Assembly (NCBI GenBank): GCA_964397655.1
Contig: CAYNKA010000015.1
Span: 1-64,000, forward strand
Length of the DNA: 64,000 bases
Reading direction: 5' to 3'
Source: CAYNKA01 sp964397655
GTDB lineage: Bacteria > Spirochaetota > Spirochaetia > DTKZ01
Shown piece by piece: positions 51,126-58,121 of the stretch (within the stretch, counting starts at the first letter, position 1; the number at the start of each line of letters is the position of its first letter). The position numbers and the translations under genes are program-made. The notes beneath the pieces are model-generated. The model did not search any database and had not been told where the DNA came from. It worked only from the letters and a program-made list of their open reading frames with translations.

Positions 51126-51851
51126 CTACAGTCTCGGATAGATCCTTTCGCGCGCGCGGGCGAGATGGTTTTCGTCGTCGATTTCCGCCCACGCGAGGTC
51201 GTCGATGAGCCTGCAGGGGATGGGATAGGTTTTCGCCGTCTCGGTGAGACCCGCCTCGTACTCCACCTTGAGACTGCGGGCGAAGAGCCGTTCGGCGTTC
51301 ACGCAGTATTCCCGATACAACCGGCCGGAAATCTTGCTTATCCCGACGAGTTCGCCCCCTATTTCGCCCCCGAGCGCGGAACGGTCCTTCGACATGGCTA
51401 CGAGGCAGCCGTTCTTCGTTTCCACGTACACCTCGTCCCCGGAATCGGTGCGGCCGGAAAGGAGAATCACGTCCGGGGCCGCCTCGTCCAAGGCGACTCG
51501 AAGCGCCCTGGCCTCGTAGATGAGGTCCGATTCGAGGAGGAGGAAACCTTCCCCCGGCCGGAGCCACGAGCGGGCGACGAAGAGCGAATAGCCGCTCCCC
51601 GATTCCGCATACACGTCGTTCCGCACGGTTTCCACGAAGCCCGCGGAGCGCTCGGCCAGGGCGTCGTACATCTCCGAAAGATGCCCCGTGACGAGGACGA
51701 CCCTCTCGATCCCCGCAGCCTTCAGTTTGTCCAGGGATTCCTCGATGATGGTCTTCCTTCCGATGCGGAGGAATCCTTTCGGCGCTTCCCGGCCCAACGC
51801 CTTGAGCCGCGTGCCCATGCCCGCGGCGAGAATCACGGCTGTCGTCGTCAT
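51126..51851 (-). CDS. Nucleotidyltransferase, LicC/PntC-like cytidylyltransferase
   Basis: 241 residues from ATG 51851 (AGGAAG upstream). The Rossmann-like NTP-transferase fold starts AVILAAGMGTRLKALGREAP; EAPKGFLRIGRKTIIEESLD and SDLIYE with later DDENHLARA are consistent with the sugar-1-phosphate or choline/aminoethylphosphonate cytidylyltransferases. Compared with RmlA it is short and closer to LicC, the phosphocholine cytidylyltransferase, and to the N-terminal half of PntC of treponemes, the aminoethylphosphonate cytidylyltransferase. It sits beside rmlB; the phosphonate genes lie 4-8 kb upstream. Confidence 0.7.
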   Translation of the reverse strand: MTTTAVILAAGMGTRLKALGREAPKGFLRIGRKTIIEESLDKLKAAGIERVVLVTGHLSEMYDALAERSAGFVETVRNDVYAESGSGYSLFVARSWLRPGEGFLLLESDLIYEARALRVALDEAAPDVILLSGRTDSGDEVYVETKNGCLVAMSKDRSALGGEIGGELVGISKISGRLYREYCVNAERLFARSLKVEYEAGLTETAKTYPIPCRLIDDLAWAEIDDENHLARARERIYPRL

Positions 51852-51872
51852 TCGCTTCCTTTCAGCCATCGT

Positions 51873-52943
51873 TCATCGGCTTTTGTAATTCACGTCCAAC
51901 CAGCGAGTGTACTCGCCGCTTCGGATTCTATCGGTCCACGGACGGTTGTTCAAATACCAATCGACGGTCCGGGAAAGCCCCTCGTCGAAGGTCACGCTCT
52001 GCCTCCACGATAGCTCTTTCTTTATCTTGTCGCAATTGATGGCGTACCGCCTGTCGTGTCCCGGCCTGTCCTTTACGTACGTGATGAGCCCTTCGTAATC
52101 CTCGAGCCTCTTCCCTGTCCGTTCCGCCATCAGTTCAGCGACCTTGCGGATGAGGCGGATATTCTCCCATTCGTTCTCCCCGCCTATGTTGTAGGATTCT
52201 CCTATCTTTCCGTTCTTCATGACCGTCCAGATCGCGGAGGCATGGTCCTCGACGTAAAGCCAATCCCGGATGTTTTTGCCGTCGCCGTAAACGGGGAGGG
52301 GTTTTCCTTCCAGCATGTTGAGGATCATGAGAGGAATCAGCTTTTCCGGAAACTGATAGGGTCCGTAGTTGTTCGAGCAGTTGCTGAGGGTGATCGGGAG
52401 GCCGTAACTATGGCAGAAGGCCCTCACCAGATGATCGCTTCCCGCCTTGCTCGCCGAGTAGGGATTCATGGGGTTGTACGGGGTGTTCTCGTAAAAAAAT
52501 CCCTTGTCGTCGAGCGAACCGAAAACCTCGTCGGTGCTGACATGATGGAAAAGGGCTTCCTCCTTTCCTTTCCACAAATTTCTGATGATCGTCAGCAACA
52601 CCGTGGTCCCGAACACGTTGGTCTGGACGAAGGCCTCGGGACCGTACAAGGAACGGTCGACGTGCGATTCCGCGGCGAAATGGACCACCGAATCGATATC
52701 GTAGGTCGTGAAGAGTTTTTCCATCCTCTCGCGATCGCAGATGTTCACATGTTCGAAGAAATAGCGTTTCCCGCCGAACTCTTCACGGATGTCGAAAAGC
52801 CTATCCATGTCCCCTGCGTAGGTGAGCATGTCGACGTTGACGATTCTTCCGGAAAAATCCGGTTGTTTCAGGAGACATCGAATGAAATTGGAGCCGATGA
52901 ATCCGGCGCCGCCGGTCACGAGTGTGCTCTTAAACGATCTCAT
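51873..52943 (-). CDS. rmlB: dTDP-glucose 4,6-dehydratase
   Basis: 356 residues. Converts dTDP-glucose to dTDP-4-keto-6-deoxyglucose. TGGAGFIGSNFIRCLLKQ, the STDEVFGSL region with catalytic Asp/Glu, and YSASKAGSDHLVRAF (Tyr/Lys) are present. Product feeds both RmlC/RmlD (rhamnose) and FdtA/FdtB (3-amino-3,6-dideoxyhexose). Its start is two bases off the rmlD stop. Part of the rmlA-C-D-B operon. Confidence 0.96.
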   Translation of the reverse strand: MRSFKSTLVTGGAGFIGSNFIRCLLKQPDFSGRIVNVDMLTYAGDMDRLFDIREEFGGKRYFFEHVNICDRERMEKLFTTYDIDSVVHFAAESHVDRSLYGPEAFVQTNVFGTTVLLTIIRNLWKGKEEALFHHVSTDEVFGSLDDKGFFYENTPYNPMNPYSASKAGSDHLVRAFCHSYGLPITLSNCSNNYGPYQFPEKLIPLMILNMLEGKPLPVYGDGKNIRDWLYVEDHASAIWTVMKNGKIGESYNIGGENEWENIRLIRKVAELMAERTGKRLEDYEGLITYVKDRPGHDRRYAINCDKIKKELSWRQSVTFDEGLSRTVDWYLNNRPWTDRIRSGEYTRWLDVNYKSR

Positions 52944-53834
52944 TCATGGTACCCGATTCCCCGGACGGCAACCGCCGTTCAGGTCTTGTACGTAGAGGCG
53001 GAGACTATCCTTCCAATCAGCGATCGTGACGCCGAACACCCTTTTCGTCTTGTCTTTGCTGAGCACGGAATACATGGGCCGTCGCACGGCGGAAGGATAT
53101 TGGTCTGTCGTCAAAGGATTAATCCTGATCTTCCTCTTCAACAACCCCGCATCGAAAGCCTCTTCCTGAATTCTGGCCGCGAATTCGAACCAGGTAGTCG
53201 ATCCCTCTCCGGAAAAATGGTAGATCCCGAAATCGACGGACTTCGAAGCCAGGATGCGGAGAAACATGGCTGCCAAGTCCTTGGTCCAGGTCGGGGTTCC
53301 GCGTTGATCGGCGACGACGCCGATCTCGTCACGTTCCGACATGAGTCGAAGCATGGTGTGGATGAAGTTGTTACCGTGCTTTCCGTAGAGCCAAGAGGTT
53401 CGCACGATGAAGTGCCGCCCGCATTCCCGCCTCACCGCTTCTTCCCCGCCGGCCTTCGATTTCCCGTAGACGCCGACCGGATTCACCGGGTCCGTCTCCT
53501 CGTACGGCCTGCTTCCCCTGCCGTCGAAAACGTAATCGGAGGAGACATGAATCAATCGGGCGCCAATCCGCTCGGCGAGCCTGGCCACGTTCCCGGCCCC
53601 CTTCGCGTTCACTCCTTCCGCGATGTCCTGTTCCTGCTCCGCCCTCTCCACGGCGGTATAGGCGGCGCAGTTCACGATGAAATCGATGCTTTGCTTCGAG
53701 GCCTTCGCTTCGAGAGCTTCGGGATCGCGGATATCCGTTTCCCTGCCGGATCCCATGAAGGGAAGTCCTTCGTCCAGCAGCGCGGCGCAGACTTCCGAAC
53801 CCAGCATTCCTCCGTGTCCAATGACCCAGATCAT
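52944..53834 (-). CDS. rmlD: dTDP-4-dehydrorhamnose reductase
   Basis: 296 residues. Reduces the 4-keto group to give dTDP-L-rhamnose. MIWVIGHGGMLGSEVCAALL opens the NAD(P) fold; NCAAYTAVERAE and the catalytic YGKSKAGGEEAV are standard RmlD. Its start overlaps the rmlC stop by four bases (ATGA). Confidence 0.95.
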   Translation of the reverse strand: MIWVIGHGGMLGSEVCAALLDEGLPFMGSGRETDIRDPEALEAKASKQSIDFIVNCAAYTAVERAEQEQDIAEGVNAKGAGNVARLAERIGARLIHVSSDYVFDGRGSRPYEETDPVNPVGVYGKSKAGGEEAVRRECGRHFIVRTSWLYGKHGNNFIHTMLRLMSERDEIGVVADQRGTPTWTKDLAAMFLRILASKSVDFGIYHFSGEGSTTWFEFAARIQEEAFDAGLLKRKIRINPLTTDQYPSAVRRPMYSVLSKDKTKRVFGVTIADWKDSLRLYVQDLNGGCRPGNRVP

Positions 53835-54379
53835 GACCCACCTTTCAAGTCCCTGATGTAAGGCAGTTTGGCGTCCTTATCCGAAACGATGTAGTCTTCC
53901 TCGGGCCAGGAAATCCCCAAATCGGGATCATTCCAACGGAAACCGGCTTCCAAGGACTTGTTGTATTCGGCCGAGCATTTGTAGAGCAGATCCGCTTCGT
54001 CGCTGATCGTGAGGAACCCGTGGGCGAACCCCGCGGGGACGAACAGCATCCTGCGGTTTTCCGCGGAAAGTTCGATCCCATACCATTGAAGATAAGTGCC
54101 GGAATCCTGACGAATGTCCACGACGGCGTCCCATACGGCGCCTTTTATGACGCGAACGAGCTTCGCCTGGGCGAAAGGCCGGCGCTGATAATGAAGGCCC
54201 CGGAGCACTCCGCGACAGGAACGCGAATGATTGTCCTGGACGAATCGCTCGGTGATCCCGGATTTGGCGAAGTCCGATTCCTTGTAATCTTCGACGAAGA
54301 ATCCGCGTTCGTCGTAAAAAACTTTCGGTTCAATGAGCATTAAACCCGATAAAGGAAGTCGTGTAAAAGTAAAAGGCAT
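53831..54379 (-). CDS. rmlC: dTDP-4-dehydrorhamnose 3,5-epimerase
   Basis: 182 residues, one cupin domain. Epimerises C3 and C5 of dTDP-4-keto-6-deoxyglucose. Motifs: EPKVFYDERGFF, catalytic H in RGVLRGLHYQ, RVIKGAVWDAVVDIR and PAGFAHGFLT. Length is usual for the family. It begins three bases after rmlA and overlaps rmlD. Confidence 0.96.
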   Translation of the reverse strand: MPFTFTRLPLSGLMLIEPKVFYDERGFFVEDYKESDFAKSGITERFVQDNHSRSCRGVLRGLHYQRRPFAQAKLVRVIKGAVWDAVVDIRQDSGTYLQWYGIELSAENRRMLFVPAGFAHGFLTISDEADLLYKCSAEYNKSLEAGFRWNDPDLGISWPEEDYIVSDKDAKLPYIRDLKGGS

Positions 54380-54382
54380 TAT

Positions 54383-55249
54383 TCAGTACTCCAAAATATT
54401 CAATAAATACTCTCCATAGCCGGATTTCACTAACGGCTCTGCAAGTTTTCTCAAACCGGCGGCATCAATGTAGCCCATACGATACGCGATTTCCTCAATA
54501 CATGCAATTTTTAGTCCCTGCCGGTCCTCTATGGCCTTGACGAAAATCGAGGCGTCAACCAGTGAATCATGCGTTCCAGTATCCAACCATGCAAAACCGC
54601 GGCCCATGATCTCGACATCGAGCTTACCACGGCGGAGATATTCCTTGTTCACGTCGGTAATCTCGTACTCGCCGCGGTTGGATGGTTTCAGAGACTCGGC
54701 GATGCCTACGACGTCACTGTCGTAGAAATAGAGGCCAACCACAGCATACTTCGACCGCGGCCGCTTCGGCTTCTCCTCGAGGGATAGGACCTTTCCAGAT
54801 GCATTGAACTCCACCACGCCGTACCGCTCAGGATCCCGAACGTAATAACCGAACACCGTGGCGCCTTCCTTGAGCCCGGCCGCCCTCACGAGCATCGTCC
54901 TGAGATCGTTGCCGTAGAAAATGTTGTCGCCCAGGACGAGGCACACAGTGTCGTTTCCGATGAATTTCTTCCCTATCACGAAGGCTTGGGCGAGGCCGTT
55001 CGGGACTTCCTGGACAGTGTACCTAAGAGAAAGCCCGAACTGAGAACCGTCTCCGAGCAGTTCCCGAAACCTCGGCGTATCATGCGGAGTGGAAATTACG
55101 AGAATCTCCCGTATGCCTGCGAGCATGAGTGTCGAAAGCGGATAATAGATCATCGGCTTGTCGTAAATAGGAAGCAGTTGCTTGCAGACTGCCTTGGTCG
55201 CAGGATACAGCCGCGTTCCGGACCCGCCGGCAAGTATTATACCTTTCAC
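54383..55249 (-). CDS. rmlA: Glucose-1-phosphate thymidylyltransferase
   Basis: 288 residues. Makes dTDP-glucose from dTTP and glucose 1-phosphate, the first rhamnose-pathway step. The signature is ILAGGSGTRLYPATKAVCKQ with LGDNIFYG, EEKPKRPRSKYAV and WLDTGTHDSL. It starts with GTG at 55249, preceded by GAGGTGAT. This gene and the neighbouring rml genes have more A/T than the flanking ones. A weak promoter lies just upstream. Confidence 0.96.
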   Translation of the reverse strand: MKGIILAGGSGTRLYPATKAVCKQLLPIYDKPMIYYPLSTLMLAGIREILVISTPHDTPRFRELLGDGSQFGLSLRYTVQEVPNGLAQAFVIGKKFIGNDTVCLVLGDNIFYGNDLRTMLVRAAGLKEGATVFGYYVRDPERYGVVEFNASGKVLSLEEKPKRPRSKYAVVGLYFYDSDVVGIAESLKPSNRGEYEITDVNKEYLRRGKLDVEIMGRGFAWLDTGTHDSLVDASIFVKAIEDRQGLKIACIEEIAYRMGYIDAAGLRKLAEPLVKSGYGEYLLNILEY

Positions 55250-55288
55250 GACATCACCTCACATTTTCTACAGGCGAGCCAATTCCCC

Positions 55289-55316
55289 AGAATAAAATCC
55301 TATCCCACTCACACAA
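55289..55316 (-). promoter_or_regulatory. Possible sigma-70 promoter of rmlACDB
   Basis: On the minus strand: TTGTGT (55316-55311), 16-base spacer, TATTCT (55294-55289). It lies in the 78-base gap upstream of rmlA. Confidence 0.4.
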
Positions 55317-55327
55317 TAATACATGCG

Positions 55328-56428
55328 TCATTTTCGGTTCAGATTTTTGAACACCGCCACGAGACGGTCCACGTCGGAATCCAGGATGTCCCCCATGTTC
55401 GCGATGCGGAATATCGAATGATAGAGCCCGCCCTGGCCGGCGTAGATCACGAACCCTGCCGTCTTCAGCGCGTCGTGCACCTCCGCATAAGTCCTGCCCG
55501 CCGGCAGTTTGAAGGATGACAGCATCGAGCAGTAGGCCTCCTCGGGAAGAAAGGCCGGAAGCTCGAGGGAGGCGAGTTCCTTCCGTATCCGCACCGATAT
55601 TTCCCTGTACCGCTTCCAGCGGGGCTTCCAACCGCCGGAGTCCTCGAGCTCTTTGAGCGCCTCCTGGAGCGCCACGCAGACGTGGGTCGCCTGGGTGAAG
55701 GGGGAGAAGCCCGACTTCTGCTCCTTGTACATCTTGAACAGATCGAGATAGAGGGAAGAGGCCTGAGTTCTGCCGTTTTCGACGAGGTCCCTGCGGACGA
55801 GGACGAAGCAGATTCCCGGAACGCCGTGGATGCATTTGTTCGCCGTGGACGCGATGGCCGCGACGTTCCATTCCGCGAATTTTATCTCCTCGCCAGCGAA
55901 GCTCGATACCGTGTCCAGGAAGAGAAGTTTGCCGTACTTCCGGCAGAGGGCGCCGAGGGATTCCGCGTCGTTGAGCCTTCCCGTCGTCGTTTCGTTGTGG
56001 ATGGCCGCGACGTGGGTGATCGCGGGATCGGTCTTCAGAACGCGCTCCGCCTCGGCGAGGTTCATGGGCTCGGGCCACTCGGAACGCACGAGCGCGAAGG
56101 GTTTTCCCTGAACCTCGAGCATGGACGCGATCCGTTCGCCGTACACGCCGTTCGCGATGACGAGGGTCTTGCCGTCCCTCGGAGCAAGGCTCTGGATGAT
56201 GCTCTCGACGGCGCAGGTGCCCGAGCCCGTCATGAGCACGGCCTCGTAATCCTTCTCCGCCTCGGGGTAAACCCGGACGAGCCGCTTCTTGATGTCCAGG
56301 ACGAGTTCCGCGAATTCCGGCTCCCTGTGGCAGAGGTCTTCGCGCAAAAGCGAAGAGCGCACCCGCTCCGTGATCGTGACGGGACCGGGATTGAGGAGGA
56401 TTGTAGGGCGCTTGATCGGATGAGCCAT
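55328..56428 (-). CDS. phnW: 2-aminoethylphosphonate:pyruvate transaminase-like (PhnW/AepZ)
   Basis: 366 residues, class V PLP aminotransferase. The N-terminal LLNPGPVTITERVRSSLLRE, MTGSGTCAVESIIQSL and the PLP lysine K198 in ASTANKCIHGVPG are the signature of PhnW. With PEP mutase and phosphonopyruvate decarboxylase encoded just upstream, it most likely runs in the biosynthetic direction, aminating phosphonoacetaldehyde to 2-aminoethylphosphonate. Fourteen bases separate it from the HepT-like gene; the rmlA gene follows after 78 bases. Confidence 0.88.
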   Translation of the reverse strand: MAHPIKRPTILLNPGPVTITERVRSSLLREDLCHREPEFAELVLDIKKRLVRVYPEAEKDYEAVLMTGSGTCAVESIIQSLAPRDGKTLVIANGVYGERIASMLEVQGKPFALVRSEWPEPMNLAEAERVLKTDPAITHVAAIHNETTTGRLNDAESLGALCRKYGKLLFLDTVSSFAGEEIKFAEWNVAAIASTANKCIHGVPGICFVLVRRDLVENGRTQASSLYLDLFKMYKEQKSGFSPFTQATHVCVALQEALKELEDSGGWKPRWKRYREISVRIRKELASLELPAFLPEEAYCSMLSSFKLPAGRTYAEVHDALKTAGFVIYAGQGGLYHSIFRIANMGDILDSDVDRLVAVFKNLNRK

Positions 56429-56442
56429 GATTTTTTCCTTTC

Positions 56443-56901
56443 CTATTTTACGAGAGTTCGAAGTTTTCTCAGAAAGCTTCTATGACATTTCCCGAACATC
56501 GCCAGGACGGCGGGCAGCTTTCTCTGAATTTCCATGACTTTATTCGGTTTAATCCCGCTTTGGTATAAATTCCTGAAGACATGCCGAAAGGACCGCAATT
56601 CATCGATATCCTCGGCGGTCTCCTCATCGAGGAGAGCAGGTCTTATACCTTCAATCGTCAGTGTCATCCTTCGTATCAAGTCCTTGTGCCAAGAGTCGGC
56701 AAGGATTTGATTCTCGAAGGTTTTAGCCACGCGCAGGAAATAGTTCTCCATAAGGCAATAGATATTGTGGATCGTGTAACCGAGCGCGGGAAGAAAGTCC
56801 TTCGCACGTGCCGCGCGTCGGATGATACGTCGTCTTTCCAAAGCGGCCCGTTTGCGAAGCACTTCCCGATAAGGGAGGGGATCGAAAGGTTCCTTTTTCA
56901 T
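56443..56901 (-). CDS. HepT-like (HEPN) ribonuclease-toxin-family protein
   Basis: 152 residues, all-helical and very basic at the N-terminus (VLRKRAALERRRIIRRAAR). The segments LGYTIHNIYCLMENYFLRVA, SWHKDLIRRM and ELRSFRHVFRNLY match the HepT-like branch of HEPN ribonucleases, where Arg and His of the R-x4-6-H type motif act on RNA. Such toxins normally have an MNT nucleotidyltransferase antitoxin next to them; none is seen in the 74 bases upstream or the 14 downstream. The gene is more A/T-rich than its neighbours, suggesting transfer. Role in this operon unknown. Confidence 0.68.
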   Translation of the reverse strand: MKKEPFDPLPYREVLRKRAALERRRIIRRAARAKDFLPALGYTIHNIYCLMENYFLRVAKTFENQILADSWHKDLIRRMTLTIEGIRPALLDEETAEDIDELRSFRHVFRNLYQSGIKPNKVMEIQRKLPAVLAMFGKCHRSFLRKLRTLVK

Positions 56902-56975
56902 ATCCGGCCTTCCTTCATACCAAGCCCCATTCGACCGAATGAATCAAGCCCGGATTCGAGACGGCCGCTTTCGGC

Positions 56976-58121
56976 TCACCGCTTCCTCAGAAAGCCTTCG
57001 AGTCTCCTCGCGACTTCCTCGGGGGTAATCGTGGGCCGCGGAAGACCCTCCGGCACTCCGGAGAGGATGCGGGCGAGGATGAAGAGGGGACCTTCGTTCC
57101 CCGCGGCCGCGACCGCGGCTGCGAGTTCCTCCGGCTTCGTTACCTCGAGCGTCTTCGCGTACCCGGATGAGGCCGCGATCGCACAGAGGTCCACGGACGC
57201 GGAAACCGTGGCCTGGTCCCCCGTGGACTCGTAGGCGCCGTTGTCGAAGACGACGTGCACGAGGTTCTTCGGTCTCTCGTGGCCTATCGCGGAGAGGGCC
57301 CCCATCCGCATGATGACGGCACCGTCGCCGTCAAGGGCGAAGACCCTCCGCGCAGGGTCGGCGAGCGCGACGCCGAGCCCCAGGGAGGAGATGCAGCCCA
57401 TGGACCCGACCATGTAGAGCTGATTCGGAAGGTCCCCGAGGGCGTAGAGCTCCCTGCCCGTGAAACCGGTCGTCGCGAGCAGGACCGCGTCCTTCCCCGC
57501 AGCATCCCTAAGCGCCGTGAGCATGGCGCCGCGGCGGACTTCCGCGGGCCTGAACCTTCCTTCGCGGGACGGGATCGGGCCCAGAGGCAAGGCCGCAGGC
57601 TTGGACTTGAGCGGGCACTTGTCCACCGAGTCCTTCCTCATGACGAAGGCGAAGGGGAGACCGGTTCTTTCCATGTGTCCGCAGGCCCTTTCCAGGGCTG
57701 GCGCCACGTCCGCCTCGTTCACGGGGAAGTATTCCCAAGCGACCTGCATGGTTTCGAGCATCTTCGTCGTGATCGGCCCCATGAGCGCATGCTGGGGCTC
57801 GTCGTGCGGGCCTCCCGGCTCTCCCCGGAGGGTCACGATGACGAGAACGGGAATCTTGAAGATGAAGTTGAGCGAGGTGAGGGGATTCACCGCGTTCCCG
57901 AGCCCCGAGTTCTGGAACATGGCGATTCCCTTTAAGCCCGCCAGGGTCGAGCCCGTGGCGATCGCGACCGCGTCTCCCTCGTTCGCAGCGGTGACGTACT
58001 TCACGTCCGGCGAGTCGATCACGTAGTTGATGAAGGGCTTGAGATAGGAGCAGGGGACGCCGGTCCAGAGGGCGAAGCCCTTTGCCTTCGCGGCCTTCAC
58101 GAAGGTTTCGGCCTTGATCAT
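56976..58121 (-). CDS. ppd: Phosphonopyruvate decarboxylase
   Basis: 381 residues from ATG 58121, which overlaps the pepM stop as ATGA; the upstream continuation of the frame is a shadow. A thiamine-diphosphate enzyme that decarboxylates phosphonopyruvate to phosphonoacetaldehyde, pulling the unfavourable PEP mutase reaction forward. Active-site E48 (TAANEGDAVAIATG) and the ThDP motif GDGAVIMRMGALSAIG to VFDN (about 265-294) are intact; the NSGLGNAVNPL and EPGGPHDEPQH segments are typical of Ppd. Directly coupled to pepM. Confidence 0.93.
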   Translation of the reverse strand: MIKAETFVKAAKAKGFALWTGVPCSYLKPFINYVIDSPDVKYVTAANEGDAVAIATGSTLAGLKGIAMFQNSGLGNAVNPLTSLNFIFKIPVLVIVTLRGEPGGPHDEPQHALMGPITTKMLETMQVAWEYFPVNEADVAPALERACGHMERTGLPFAFVMRKDSVDKCPLKSKPAALPLGPIPSREGRFRPAEVRRGAMLTALRDAAGKDAVLLATTGFTGRELYALGDLPNQLYMVGSMGCISSLGLGVALADPARRVFALDGDGAVIMRMGALSAIGHERPKNLVHVVFDNGAYESTGDQATVSASVDLCAIAASSGYAKTLEVTKPEELAAAVAAAGNEGPLFILARILSGVPEGLPRPTITPEEVARRLEGFLRKR

